From positions 38,295-102,294 of the forward strand of contig JAQYWC010000008.1 of assembly GCA_030145245.1 (NCBI GenBank): 64,000 nucleotides of DNA, read 5' to 3'. Source of the stretch: Desulfobacterium sp. GTDB taxonomy: Bacteria; Desulfobacterota; Desulfobacteria; Desulfobacterales; Desulfobacteraceae. The notes beneath the pieces were generated by a model. The model saw only the letters and a program-made list of their open reading frames with translations. It had not been told where the DNA came from and searched no databases. Below, in pieces: positions 26,534 through 36,559 of this stretch. Numbering within the stretch: the stretch's first letter is position 1; the number at the start of each line of letters is the position of its first letter. Position numbers and translations under genes: made by a program.

Positions 26534-27607
26534 TTATTCCGGAATCAAAGGGGTCTTTGTCAGCTGCCCCTTGTAGTTGCGGAGGGTGTACTCCTTCTCA
26601 TCCCTGTCCACCATGTAATAGTCGGGCATGAGGGGAATTTTGCCGATCCTGGTGGCCACCACATACATGGGCTGGGCAAGTCCGGTGGTGTGGCCCCGGA
26701 TGGCGTCCCGGATCAGTTCAGCGCCCTTTTCAATCGGGGTGCGAAAGTGGTCGATGCCCGGAGCGGGTTCGCAGTAGAACACGTAGTAGGGCCTGATCCT
26801 GAAGGCGATCAGCTTCTGGTGCAGTTCCCGGAAGGTCTCAACATCGTCGTTGATCCCTTTTAACAGCACCATCTGGTTGCCCACGTTCACCCCGCAGGAG
26901 AGCAGGTCGTACACCGCCCTTGCTGTTTCTTCGGAAAGCTCCCTGGCGTGGTTGCACTGGGTGTTGATCCAGATGGGTACCCGGTGAAAGCCTGAAAGCA
27001 CTTTTTTGAGCCCCGGCGTGATGCGCTGGGGCAGGGCAATGGGCGTCCTTGTGCCAAAGCGGAGCAACTGGATGTGGGGAATCTCCCGTATGCGTGTGAT
27101 GAGATATTCGATCCTGTCGTCGGAGAGAAGAAAAGGATCGCCGCCGGTGATGAGCACATCCCGGATTTCCGGGTGGTTCCTGATCCATTCAAGCCCCTCC
27201 TCAATGTCAAAGCGCAGCTTAAGGTCCCTGCTTACAACCACCTCCTTGCGAAAGCAATGGCGACAGTAGTTGGCGCAGATGTCGGTGACGGTAAAGGCGA
27301 TTCTGTCGTTGTACTGCCTGGCGATGGTGTCCGGCCGGACCTCATCGGTGTCGCGGTTTTCCTTCCAGATCAGGTAGTCCGCAATGCCGTGAACGTTTTC
27401 GTTCTCCTTAAGCGAAGGGATCACCTGCCTGCGAATGGGACAGGCGGGGTCGTCTTTGTCCATGAGCCCGGCCATGTGGGGGGTGGTGCCCCATCTGGTG
27501 TCTATGGTGTGGATCGCTTCTTTCTCTTCCGGAGTGAGGTTAACGTATTGTTCTAGTTTCTCCAGGGTGTCCACTTGGTTCTGCATCTGTCTCTGCCATT
27601 CTTCCAA
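26534..27607 (-). CDS. KamA-family radical SAM protein (aminomutase-like)
   Basis: 357 residues from a TTG at 27607, which has GGAG seven bases upstream and gives the usual EEWQRQ start; a longer frame from a TTG at 27622 lacks a site. The radical SAM cluster motif is CANYCRHCF, and the GGDPFLLSDD and HFRTPIEKG segments match lysine 2,3-aminomutase. Two segments that hold the substrate-lysine Asp residues in the true enzyme differ here (YCEPAPG and VVATRIGK), so a different amino acid, or an altered role, is likely. It lies 36 bp upstream of the amino-acid binding-protein gene. Confidence 0.88.
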   Translation of the reverse strand: MEEWQRQMQNQVDTLEKLEQYVNLTPEEKEAIHTIDTRWGTTPHMAGLMDKDDPACPIRRQVIPSLKENENVHGIADYLIWKENRDTDEVRPDTIARQYNDRIAFTVTDICANYCRHCFRKEVVVSRDLKLRFDIEEGLEWIRNHPEIRDVLITGGDPFLLSDDRIEYLITRIREIPHIQLLRFGTRTPIALPQRITPGLKKVLSGFHRVPIWINTQCNHARELSEETARAVYDLLSCGVNVGNQMVLLKGINDDVETFRELHQKLIAFRIRPYYVFYCEPAPGIDHFRTPIEKGAELIRDAIRGHTTGLAQPMYVVATRIGKIPLMPDYYMVDRDEKEYTLRNYKGQLTKTPLIPE

Positions 27608-27775
27608 TGCGAATCTCCACAAACAGTTATGTTTCGGTTCAAAAAAGAGGTGCAGCTACTAGCAAATATTAAGCATCCAAGATAAGATGAGGAGTCGTTT
27701 TTTGTCAAGGGAAAACATTGTTGGGGCAGCTGGTCTGCCTAGTACTCGTTTGTTCGTTTAAACCTGCATCGTATC

Positions 27776-29698
27776 TCAGTTTTCAAGCCTGGCATACTGG
27801 CTGTAATAGGCGGCTGTTTCGCCCATATCACTTATCCTGGGTTCAATGAGGGGATTGACACACCGGCCATGTTTCATCCATCCCCCCCGGCGGATGATGA
27901 GTGAAAAGGGATGCAGATCATCCAGATAGCACACCTTCACCGGCATGCGTCCAAGGGATGTGGCAAGGAAAATGGGGGCGGACCGGTCAAGCGCATCCAT
28001 GACCGGCGAATCTCCATTGATCCAGACATTGGGCAGGCCCTGTTGCTTTTCTTCAGGCATCTGGGAATGAAGAAAATCCCGGTTTACAAGGGAGAGAAGA
28101 TGCAACGGAAAACCGTCCGGGGGAGGCGCTTCTGCACTGAGGGTCTCAGGCAGCCTGTAGTTTCCGTCCCCATGGGCAAACACGAACTCTTTCCATGCAA
28201 TGTCCGGGTGGGCTGTTTTGATAAACCCTGTATCTCTTAATTTCGCAACCCTGTTTTGACGATTTTGGGCGCTATCAACTGACGTGACATCCAGGGCGTT
28301 GGCAAGGATCTCCTCCCGTTTGGGAAAGGGCAGCTCCAGACGATCTGCAAGGCCGGCCATGATCTCAAAATCGCATCGCGCTTCACCCACGGTGGGAAAT
28401 ACAGGCGCAGAATAATTCACAACCGTATGGAAGCAGGAACCGACAATCTCCTCCCGTTCATGGTCAAGGGCGCAGGGCAGTATGACATTGGCAAGTGTTG
28501 CCGTATCCGTCATAAAGGCATCCACCACCACCTTGAAATCGATTGTTTCCATGGCCGTTTGGATGGTTTTGCTGTCCGGGGCCTGGTTGACAAAGTTGGT
28601 TCCGTCTGCCAGTAAAAATTTAACGCAAGGGGAAGCTTCCAAAAGCTCCCGGCCAATCCTTGGCAGCAGCAGTGTGCGGCAGGGGGTGCCGGCCCGGGCG
28701 CCCCAGCCGGTATTGATGTTGCGGCTTGATGGAATATTGAAATAGGTGCCGCCGCCTTTTATGCCCACTTGCCCGGATAAAAAGGCCAGTGCGTTGATAT
28801 ACCGAACGTTTTCGCCCCCAAAAAGATACCGCTGAATGCCCCATCCCAGGATGGATCCCACAGGTGTATTGGCGGGATCCGTATAGATGTTTAAAAGCCG
28901 CTCAAGGTCAGACCGTTTGCAGTCGCAGGCGGTTAAAAGGGTATCCAGGTGCTGGCCCTTTATTATTCCCATGAAGTGGTCCAGGCCGGAAACCCTGGCC
29001 ATTGCCCGGGGCGATGCAAGGTTCTGCTCCATCATTGATTTTATAACGGCTGCGGCCAGAAACCGGTCGGTTCCCGGTCGGATTTGGATGAGGTGATCGC
29101 TGTAGGCGCTGTTGCCATCGCCCCCGGGAGAGATGGTGGTGATGCCGCAGCCCTGCTTTCGTGCCCGTTTCACCAGCCCTGCCAGGTGCAGGGAAGAACG
29201 CGAAAAATCCTTGCCCCAGTTGACGATGTGCCTGGCGTTGAGAAGCTCCTCCGGGGCGTTCATCTCAAGGGCGCCAAAGTCCCTATTAAAGGCCGTGCAG
29301 CCCGCCTCATCGCAAAGGGACCCATGGGTTGAACTTGCCCCAAGCCGGTTGAACAGGTAATTACTGCCTTCGGAGAAAACGCCCCGATACCCGTAGTTCC
29401 GCACATGGAGGATGGCGGCGGGCGTATGGCGCAGGGCCTTGATCTTTTCAGCCACCAGATCAAGGGCCGTATCCCAGGATGCCGGTTCAAACGCCCCCTC
29501 TCTTTTGATCAGGGGGGTGGTGATACGATGGGGGCTGTTCAGCCGTTGAAAAGCTCTTTTTCCCTTGGCGCAGATTATCCCCTTGGTAAACGGGTGGTCT
29601 GGATTTCCGGTGATGGAGACCCTCCCGGCGTCATCTGTCTTAATAACGGTGGAACAGGTGTCCTGGCAGTCCAGGGTGCATGATGAGATCTGTTTCAT
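27776..29698 (-). CDS. Molybdopterin oxidoreductase, unassigned
   Basis: 640 residues from the ATG at 29698; a longer start at 29740 would run into repeat family 1 and is rejected. The N-terminal 4Fe-4S motif is SCTLDCQDTC with a fourth Cys in GIICAKGK. Molybdopterin-dinucleotide regions such as GDGNSAYSD, FLLADGTNFVNQAPD and the C-terminal NPLIEPRIS block follow. It has no Tat signal and no adjacent iron-sulfur or membrane subunit, so it is probably a cytoplasmic single-subunit member of the DMSO-reductase superfamily. The substrate is unknown. No clear Shine-Dalgarno precedes the start. Confidence 0.85.
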   Translation of the reverse strand: MKQISSCTLDCQDTCSTVIKTDDAGRVSITGNPDHPFTKGIICAKGKRAFQRLNSPHRITTPLIKREGAFEPASWDTALDLVAEKIKALRHTPAAILHVRNYGYRGVFSEGSNYLFNRLGASSTHGSLCDEAGCTAFNRDFGALEMNAPEELLNARHIVNWGKDFSRSSLHLAGLVKRARKQGCGITTISPGGDGNSAYSDHLIQIRPGTDRFLAAAVIKSMMEQNLASPRAMARVSGLDHFMGIIKGQHLDTLLTACDCKRSDLERLLNIYTDPANTPVGSILGWGIQRYLFGGENVRYINALAFLSGQVGIKGGGTYFNIPSSRNINTGWGARAGTPCRTLLLPRIGRELLEASPCVKFLLADGTNFVNQAPDSKTIQTAMETIDFKVVVDAFMTDTATLANVILPCALDHEREEIVGSCFHTVVNYSAPVFPTVGEARCDFEIMAGLADRLELPFPKREEILANALDVTSVDSAQNRQNRVAKLRDTGFIKTAHPDIAWKEFVFAHGDGNYRLPETLSAEAPPPDGFPLHLLSLVNRDFLHSQMPEEKQQGLPNVWINGDSPVMDALDRSAPIFLATSLGRMPVKVCYLDDLHPFSLIIRRGGWMKHGRCVNPLIEPRISDMGETAAYYSQYARLEN

Positions 29699-29700
29699 GG

Positions 29701-29775
29701 CTTTTAGCTTTTTAGCTCGGATTGTCGTGTTATTTGGCAAGAGACTTAGAACCTTTTGGGGTTTGGCTTATCCAT
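29701..29775 (+). repeat. Intergenic repeat family 1, copy B
   Basis: Shares TTAGCT..GATTGTCGTGTTATT, GGCAAGAGA and CTTTTGGGGTTTGGCTT with the copies at 11043 and 62714. It ends three bases from the oxidoreductase start codon. Confidence 0.7.
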
Positions 29776-29776
29776 G

Positions 29777-30403
29777 CTAGGTTATCCGGGTGATCATCAC
29801 TTTGATCCCCAAAGCAACCATTGCTCCCCCCAGGACCCGGTCGATGTAATGGCCGAACTTATTAAACCGTTTGGCCACAGGCGGTGTGGCAAGCAGTGTT
29901 GCCACGATGGAAAACCATGCCAGTTGAATCAACATGATCCAGATCCCGTAAATCGCAATGACATGCAGCGGCATGTCCGGAGATAAAACAATGGTGAACA
30001 GTGATAAAAAATATAATGGCGCTTTGGGATTCAGTGCATTACAAAGAAAACCCGTGACAATGGTTTTGATGGCGGACGATGTCTCGACGCCATTGGTTTG
30101 GGGTGCTGACCGTTTCGGTTTGGCCAGGAGTCCTTTGACGCCCAGGTAGGTCAGATAGCTTCCGCCCAGGATCTTGATGGCCCAAAGTGCTGAGGATGAA
30201 TTTGCAATCACGGTGGCAAGACCGAATGCGGAATAGGCAATATGCACAGACAAGCCCAGAGCAATTCCAAGACTGCACAACAGACCGGCTCTTCTCCCTT
30301 TGGACAATGTCTGTTGGGTGACCATTACAAAGTCAGGGCCTGGCGATGCGGCCGCCAGCAGATGAATAACGGTGATTACCAATAATCCGTGTGCCAGTTC
30401 CAT
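29777..30403 (-). CDS. LysE-family amino acid exporter
   Basis: 208 residues from the ATG at 30403, preceded by GAGGTAGCA. Six predicted helices and the motif AAASPGPDFVMVTQQTLSKGRRAGL near the N-terminus are typical of the RhtB/LysE group, as is GFLCNALNPKAPLYFLSLF. It likely exports amino acids or related compounds across the inner membrane. The longer frame to 30505 adds unrelated residues. It is followed by the oxidoreductase gene. Confidence 0.9.
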   Translation of the reverse strand: MELAHGLLVITVIHLLAAASPGPDFVMVTQQTLSKGRRAGLLCSLGIALGLSVHIAYSAFGLATVIANSSSALWAIKILGGSYLTYLGVKGLLAKPKRSAPQTNGVETSSAIKTIVTGFLCNALNPKAPLYFLSLFTIVLSPDMPLHVIAIYGIWIMLIQLAWFSIVATLLATPPVAKRFNKFGHYIDRVLGGAMVALGIKVMITRIT

Positions 30404-30546
30404 TGCTACCTCGATTAATATAAAATGTTCAACAATTAACCTTAACAACGATCTCCCCACCTGTAAAGTGGCGGGATGCAGATCCGTCAAAAGTTTCATG
30501 GGCACCTTCCATCAAATGAATTGTTATCTGGGAAAGGCGCCATTGT

Positions 30547-31161
30547 TTATTGGTCGGTCATGGCAAGCTTGACACCCAGGGCGGCAAATGTTGCTGCAAA
30601 TGATCGTTGCAGCCAGAGAATTACCTTTGGTGAGTTAACAACATATCCCCGAACGCCATTTGCCGAAATACCATACAAAATGAAAACGATCAGCGTCATG
30701 GCCATGAATACAAGGCTCAGCATAAACATTTCAAACATGGGGGATGACGGGGTCGGTGAGACAAAGAGCGGCAGAAACGCCAGGAAAAATATGGACAGTT
30801 TCGGGTTGAGGATATTGATCAAAAAGCCTTTCATTGCGATTTGCCAAAGACCCTTTTTAGTTGAAGGTGAACTGAAATCAAGCCCGCCTGTGTCACGCCC
30901 CATTGACCAGGCAAGATAAAGCAGATAGGCGGCACCCGCAAATTTAACCCCCTGAAACGCGACAGCACTCATATGAAGGATGGCAGATAGTCCAAGTATG
31001 CTTGCGGTCAAGTGGGGGATGATTCCGGCCGTGCAACCGGTTGCGGCAGCAATACTGGCCCGCCAGCCAAGAAAAAGACCTGTTGATACCGTATAAATCA
31101 CGCCTGTTCCTGGAATCAGAACCACAACCAGTGATGTGAGTAGAAATTCTGTGCTGAACAT
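30547..31161 (-). CDS. LysE-family amino acid exporter
   Basis: 204 residues from the ATG at 31161 (AGGAGATGATA upstream; the ATG at 31167 sits too close to that site). VVLIPGTGVIYTVSTGLFLGWRAS and GFLINILNPKLSIFFLAFLPLF show the family. It is a paralogue of the exporter at 29777 and lies in the same direction, 143 bp upstream. The PGP of the usual signature reads PGT. Confidence 0.88.
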   Translation of the reverse strand: MFSTEFLLTSLVVVLIPGTGVIYTVSTGLFLGWRASIAAATGCTAGIIPHLTASILGLSAILHMSAVAFQGVKFAGAAYLLYLAWSMGRDTGGLDFSSPSTKKGLWQIAMKGFLINILNPKLSIFFLAFLPLFVSPTPSSPMFEMFMLSLVFMAMTLIVFILYGISANGVRGYVVNSPKVILWLQRSFAATFAALGVKLAMTDQ

Positions 31162-31343
31162 TATCATCTCCTGTTAGAATTGATGTTGTTTGTTTTGTGA
31201 ATTCCTTATCGTCTTTTTAATACGTTTAAGTAAAAGGTTGTACTACCTTGAAAGGGCTGGTGATCTGATCCTGCAGTTTATTCTTAAGAAATCTTTTCAT
31301 AACGCCGGTAGCACCGGCACGAAAGCGCTCGTTAATTTGTTCG

Positions 31344-31958
31344 TTAATTTTTTTCACGGTAAGTAAGCCATCTTGGATAGTATAGCCCCCACTGGATGGC
31401 CGACGCTCTGAGTATAAAAATCACGCAGATAGCGTAAAGCCTGTTAAAATCATGTAAAGGGAAGTAATAACCTAATGCGGTAAATAATATAGCTCCAAGA
31501 AGCGCAGGGGTTGCATAAAACTCTTTGCCTAGAAGAAGAGGCATTCTGCCTGCTAAGATGTCACGAAGCATCCCGCCTGCAATTCCAGTAACGACACCCA
31601 TCAATACTGCCACCGGGTTAGAAAAACCAAGAGCAATGGTCTTTTCTGTTGCAAGAACTGTAAAAAGCGACAAGCCGAAGGCATCAATAAATAACAACAA
31701 CTTCAGAACATGACCTACGTATCGAACTAAAAAAAATGTCAAAATAGAAGCAAATATGGATACCCAAATGTAAAATAAATCAGCAATCCAGAAAATTGGA
31801 CTGATATCTAAGATTATGTCGCGTAAAGTTCCACCACCGAGCGCGGTAACCACACCGAGTAATATAATACTGAATATATCCATCTCTTTTTTACCAGCCG
31901 CGATTACCCCGGTGATAGAAAAAGCAGCTATTCCAATTAACCCTAAATAATAAATCAT
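31344..31958 (-). CDS. TRIC/UPF0126-type cation channel protein
   Basis: 204 residues with seven hydrophobic segments and two homologous halves, each with a glycine-rich LRDI motif (GGGTLRDIILD and GGMLRDILAG). This is the YadS/UPF0126 family, whose bacterial members are homotrimeric potassium-permeable TRIC channels. Base composition is clearly more AT-rich than the neighbours, and codon use shifts with it, suggesting acquisition. The start has a weak AAAGAAG site. Confidence 0.88.
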   Translation of the reverse strand: MIYYLGLIGIAAFSITGVIAAGKKEMDIFSIILLGVVTALGGGTLRDIILDISPIFWIADLFYIWVSIFASILTFFLVRYVGHVLKLLLFIDAFGLSLFTVLATEKTIALGFSNPVAVLMGVVTGIAGGMLRDILAGRMPLLLGKEFYATPALLGAILFTALGYYFPLHDFNRLYAICVIFILRASAIQWGLYYPRWLTYREKN

Positions 31959-32288
31959 AATGTATTACTTCTTTGAAAATATCTGTTTCAACATAAAATA
32001 ACCAGAAGTTCACCTGTCTTTTTTCAGGATAACATGTTGCTGTTGTATGTTCTCCTGAAGGCTTATGGCTTCCATTATCCACAATGGGACTTATCTCCGA
32101 TACAGCATGATAAAAAAAATAGCAAGACAGTTGGAATGAAAATCCTATTCTATTGTTGCTATACACCTCTGATGGAAACGGTCTGAAACTGTGTAGAAGA
32201 ACCTTCGATTTTTGAAAACAGCAGGGCCGCCCGTGATCGGATCACGGGCGGCCCTGGTTTTACCTTATATAAAAGGTATCGGTTCTAT
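31959..32288. other. AT-rich intergenic region
   Basis: 330 bp between the channel gene and cytochrome c3. Apart from the strong hairpin at 32222-32256 I see no gene; a 91-codon ORF running into the channel gene has no recognisable features. Confidence 0.5.
32222..32264 (-). terminator. Strong terminator of formate dehydrogenase operon
   Basis: A perfect 16-bp stem, CAGGGCCGCCCGTGAT at 32222-32237 and its complement at 32241-32256, has a 3-nt loop. It lies just downstream of the cytochrome c3 gene on the minus strand and is followed there by CTGTTTTC; on the plus strand it is followed by GTTTT. Confidence 0.8.
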
Positions 32289-32717
32289 CTAGTTGAGGCC
32301 GTCTGAGTGGCAGCCTGAAGCGGTGCAGCCGGTCATGGCCGGATCGTTGCCGAACTCCTTGGTGTGGCAGGCCACACAGGAGGCACGGTTGTTCTTCTTG
32401 ATCATGTGCATGGCCTTGAAGTAGGGCTTGTAGCCCTTGGTGGCATTGACATCAAACTTGTCATGGCAGGTGGCGCAGCTCCGGGGCTGTTCACCCTCCT
32501 TGAGCTGGTGCGCCTTGTGGTGACAAGCAGAGCAGTCGAAATCGCCGTGGCTTGAGTGGTTGAACTCCACGGAAAGATCCCGGTCGCTGTTGCCCTGGAT
32601 GAAGTTGATTTCAAGGCCGTCTTCAGGCGCCTCGAACGCTTCGTCCGCATTGACTGCAAGGCCTGTGCCAACCATGATGGCAATGAAAAGCAGGCACACA
32701 GAGTATATGTTTTTCAT
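32289..32717 (-). CDS. Tetraheme cytochrome c3
   Basis: 142 residues with a signal peptide ending near VNADE. Four heme sites are visible: CSACHH, CATCHD, CVACHT and the wider CTASGCH (Cys-x4-Cys-His), plus distal His residues such as FNHSSHGD. This is the class III cytochrome of sulfate reducers, an electron acceptor for periplasmic hydrogenases and formate dehydrogenases. Its position 25 bp after the iron-sulfur subunit gene makes it the electron acceptor of this formate dehydrogenase. GGAGAG precedes the ATG. Confidence 0.95.
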   Translation of the reverse strand: MKNIYSVCLLFIAIMVGTGLAVNADEAFEAPEDGLEINFIQGNSDRDLSVEFNHSSHGDFDCSACHHKAHQLKEGEQPRSCATCHDKFDVNATKGYKPYFKAMHMIKKNNRASCVACHTKEFGNDPAMTGCTASGCHSDGLN

Positions 32718-32741
32718 GTTTACTCTCCAGTAACGTTTGGG

Positions 32742-33500
32742 TTAAGCCTTGTTGGTCTTGGAACCGAACTTGCCTGTGATAAATTCCCTTCGGGTCTGTT
32801 TGGGCCGTACGGGGGCGTTTGCCAGCAGTGCTCTCTTCTTCTCCACCGAGGCCAGTACCGAGTCATGGTAATTTTCCGGTGGGGCTTCGCAAAGATAGAT
32901 CACCCTGACCGACTCGGGGTCGGCCAGATAGGCGTCCGGGTTGGTCTTTTGAACCTCTGCCAGGCGCTTGTATGCCATTTCAAGCATCTCGTCCCGGTCA
33001 CCAAAGTTCATGGTGCCGGTGGGGCAGCTCTGGACACAGGCGGGCAGCATGCCTGCCTGGATTCGGTCGATGCACATGTCGCACTTGCTCCACAGGCCGG
33101 TCTCTTTGTCCTCCCGGGGCACGTTGTAGGGACACAGCTGCCAGCTCTCAAGCCGGCCCTTGGGCAGGATCGCCTTTTCCGTCATGACAACGGCGCCGGT
33201 CTCCTCGTCCTGGACCACAGCGTCGTGGGCGTACATGTTGCTCACATATTTGCATGGGGGCTCGATGCAGTGGCGGCACTGTTCCGGGAAAAAGAACCAT
33301 TGGAGCTTGTCCTGGTGGTCCCGGCCCTCTTTGAAGCGGACCAGGCGAATGGTCTTGGATGAGAGATCCTGGGGGTTCTGGTGGGAACCCACGTTCCTGG
33401 TCTTTTCCGCAGGCAGCTTTTTCCACTGCTTGCAGGCGACCTGGCAGCCCCGGCATGCCGTGCACAGGGACAGGTCTACAAAAATTGCTTTACCTTTCAT
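32742..33500 (-). CDS. fdhB: Formate dehydrogenase iron-sulfur (beta) subunit
   Basis: 252 residues. Several 4Fe-4S motifs are present: CTACRGCQVACK, CRHCIEPPCK, CDMCIDRI and CVQSCPTG. There is no C-terminal membrane helix, unlike E. coli FdnH, so the enzyme is soluble and periplasmic and exported with the Tat-dependent alpha subunit. The start overlaps the alpha-subunit stop by one base (TAATG). Electrons should pass to the cytochrome c3 encoded next. Confidence 0.93.
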   Translation of the reverse strand: MKGKAIFVDLSLCTACRGCQVACKQWKKLPAEKTRNVGSHQNPQDLSSKTIRLVRFKEGRDHQDKLQWFFFPEQCRHCIEPPCKYVSNMYAHDAVVQDEETGAVVMTEKAILPKGRLESWQLCPYNVPREDKETGLWSKCDMCIDRIQAGMLPACVQSCPTGTMNFGDRDEMLEMAYKRLAEVQKTNPDAYLADPESVRVIYLCEAPPENYHDSVLASVEKKRALLANAPVRPKQTRREFITGKFGSKTNKA

Positions 33501-36500
33501 TAGTTGTCACCCTCCTTCCGTTTGCGCACATTCACCATGAAGGCCTTGTATTCCGGGATGCCGGTGTTCGGGTCTCCAACATTGGGTGTCACGATATTTG
33601 CGGAGTCTCCGCCGTCAACCGGGGTGACCCAGCCGTAATGCCAGGGCATGCCCACCAGGTGAACCGTGACCCCGTCGATGGTAAAGGGCTTGATCCGCTC
33701 GGTGATCATGGCAATGGCCCACAGGGAGCCACGGACACTTTCCACGGTGACTTTTTCACCGTTTTCAATGCCCCTTAGCTTGGCAAGCTCCGGGCTGATC
33801 TCCACAAACATCTGGGGCTCGGCTTCCACAAGCCATGACTGCCAGCGGGTCATGGACCCTGTCTGCCAGTGCTCTGTGACCCGGTAGGTGGTGCCCACAA
33901 AGGGGAACCTGGGATCGCAGACCGCTTTTTCCTCTTTCGCAATCTGGACAGCGGTGGGGTTGCTGAGCTGGGAAGAGAAGGGATGGGCGATTACCGGACA
34001 CTCCAGGGGCTCGTAATGCTCTGGCAGGGGTCCGTCTGCCCGGCCCGGGCCGAAGAGCTGGCCAAAACCGTGCTTGCGCATGATGAACGGATGCCTGGTG
34101 CCTGGGGCCCAGCCGCCGTCCGGCACGTCTCCCTGCCATTTTTTGCCGTCCCATTTGATGACGGCTTTTTCAGGGTTCCAGGGCTGGCCTTTCATGTCCA
34201 CGGAGGCTCTGTTGTATATGATCCTTCGGTTGACAGGCCAGCACCATGTCCAGTTGGGAAAGAGTCCGATGCGCTCCTGCTCCGGGGTCTGGCTGCTGTC
34301 GTGGCGTTCGGCCTTGTTGCCCTCATCGGTCACCGAGTTGCAGTAGAGCCAGTTGCCCGATGTGGTGGAGCCGTCGGCCTGGAGGTAGGAGAAGCTGGGT
34401 ACCTGCTGGCCCTTCTTGAATTTCTTGCCCTTGACCGTCACATCCTTGGTGAACCAGCCGTTGGCAAGCTTAGCCGTCTGCTGGGCACTGAAATGGAATT
34501 TACCGGTTTCATCCTTTTCGCACATGTTGTTGAAGCTCAGGCGGGTGATGGGGTCAGGGTAGGCACCCCCCTCTTTTTCATAGAGGTGAACCAGCTCTTC
34601 CCACAGCTCGTGGAAATAGTGGCCGTCGGTCAACACGCCGTCCGGGGCTTCCGGGCCTTTGTAACGCCACTGCATCCAGCGTCCTGAGTTGGAAACCGAC
34701 CCGTCCTTCTCGATGGCGGAAGCGCAGGGAATATAGAAGGTCTCTGTTTTGATCTTCTTGGGGTCCATGCCGGGCCCCTTCCAGAAATCACTGGTTTCGC
34801 ACTGGAAGAGGTTGACGTTCACCATCCAGTCAAGCTTGCTCAATGCATCACGGGTCTTGACCGAGTCGGGCCCTGAGCAGGCAGGGTTCATGCCCCAGAT
34901 GAGGCCGCCTGTGAACTTCTCCCTGTACATGCGGTCGATGAGGGGAATCCAGGAGTATTGGCTGGCCTTGTGGTTATCGAGCCGGGGCAGGAACTGGTAT
35001 CCCTCTTCCGGGGTGTTGTCCGAATACATGGCCTTGATAAGGCTGGCCGAGTATTTGGGATAGTTCTGCCACCAGTTGGCGCTCTTGGGGTCCTGGCTGA
35101 CCGGGGTGTAGGCCTTGTTGTAAGCCTCAAGGGTGTCCTGGCCTGCAAGGGGGGTCTTGATGTAGCCGGGCAGGATGTGGTAGAGCAGGGCGTAATCTGT
35201 GGAGCCCTGGACGTTGCACTCGCCCCTGAGGGCGTTTACACCGCCGCCGGCGATGCCGATGTTGCCGAGCATGAGCTGGATCATGGCCATGGCGCGGATG
35301 TTCTGGACACCCACTGAGTGCTGGGTCCAGCCCATGGCGTACATGATGGTACCGGCCTTGTCCCGCTTGCCCGTGGCCGCATAGGTTTTGTACAGGGCCT
35401 TGAGATCTTCAACGGACACGCCTGAGATGCCGGAGATCTTGTCAAGGGTGTACCGTTTGTAGTGCTGCTTCAGGATATTGAGGACGCACCGGGGGTGGGT
35501 CATGCCCATGTCCCGCTTGGGGATACCATCCTTGTCCATCTCAAACGCCCACTTGGATTTGTCATAGGAGTTTGTTTCAGGATCATAGCCTGAGAACAGG
35601 CCGTCGTCGAAGGCGAAATCCTCTCCCACGATAAAGGATGCGTTGGTGTAATCCCGCATGTACTCGTGGAAATAGCTCTTGGTCTCCAGGATGTAATTGA
35701 TCATGCCGCCCAGTATGGAGATGTCCGTACCGGAGCGAAGGGCCATGTGCATGTCGGATCTTGCCGAAGTACGGGTGTACCTGGGATCCACATGGATGAT
35801 CTTTCCGCCCTTTTCCTGGGCCTTTAGTGCCCATTTGAATGAAATGGGGTGGTTCTCGGCAGCATTGCTGCCCATTATCAGAATACAATCACTGTTCTTG
35901 ATATCGTTCCAGTGATTGGTCATTGCACCGCGTCCAAACGACTCTCCCAGAGCCGCAACAGTTGCGCTGTGTCAGATACGGGCCTGGTGTTCCACGTAGA
36001 CGAGACCCAGGGACCGCATGAAACTGTGCATGGCCAGGCACTCTTCGTTGTCGATGGCGGCAGAACCCAGGGAGGCGATGCCCATGGTACGGTTTACCAC
36101 CTTGCCGGCGGCATTTTTTGCCTCAAAGGATTTGTCCCGGGAGTCCTTGATCAGTCTGGCGATTCTCTTTTTGCACCAATCCCAGTCCTTTTCAACGAAT
36201 TTGTCGCTGAAGGGCTCACGGTGGAGGCACTTGGTGGTTCGCTTGGAATTCTCGGTCATCTGGATGGTGGCTGCGCCCTTTGCGCACAGGGCACCTTCGT
36301 TGATGGGATGATCGGGATTACCTTCGATATTGATGGCTCGTTTTGTCTCAAGCGAGGTGTTGACCAGAAGGCCGCATCCCACTGAGCAGAAGGCACATAC
36401 CGAGGTGGTCTGTTTACTCCATTGCGGATCAAGCATCTTGGCCCGGGTCTGGGACGGGGCAACGGAAGCGCGCCCCAGTCCGCTGAAAACCGGTGCTGCA

Positions 36501-36559
36501 GCAACACTTGCAGCTGCCGCAGATGCAAGCTTCACAAAATTTCTGCGGGTAATTTCCAT
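33500..36559 (-). CDS. fdhA: Formate dehydrogenase catalytic subunit, selenocysteine-containing
   Basis: 1019 residues read as one gene across an in-frame TGA at 35972-35974, which encodes selenocysteine 196 (context HQARI-U-HSATVAALGESFGRGAM). This is the conserved molybdenum/tungsten ligand site of formate dehydrogenases, and downstream sequence stays homologous. A twin-arginine signal (MEITRRNFVKL) gives periplasmic export. The 4Fe-4S site is CAFCSVGCG with a later Cys in GALCAKG. Molybdopterin-binding regions fill the C-terminal two thirds. AAGGAG precedes the ATG. The enzyme oxidises formate and passes electrons via the beta subunit to cytochrome c3. Confidence 0.95.
35930..35974 (-). 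promoter_or_regulatory. Selenocysteine codon and candidate SECIS
   Basis: The TGA occupies 35974-35972. Immediately 3', GCGCAAC-T-GTTGCG can form a small hairpin within the coding sequence, where bacterial SECIS elements lie. No SelB/SelC genes are in the window. Confidence 0.6.

Noticed and set aside
29699..29740. Upstream start for the molybdopterin oxidoreductase
   Set aside because: The extra 14 codons are encoded by intergenic repeat family 1; the same happens before the methyltransferase at 62701-62832.
35899..35974. Apparent frameshift or nonsense mutation in formate dehydrogenase
   Set aside because: The TGA is at the conserved selenocysteine position and the frame is unchanged on both sides.
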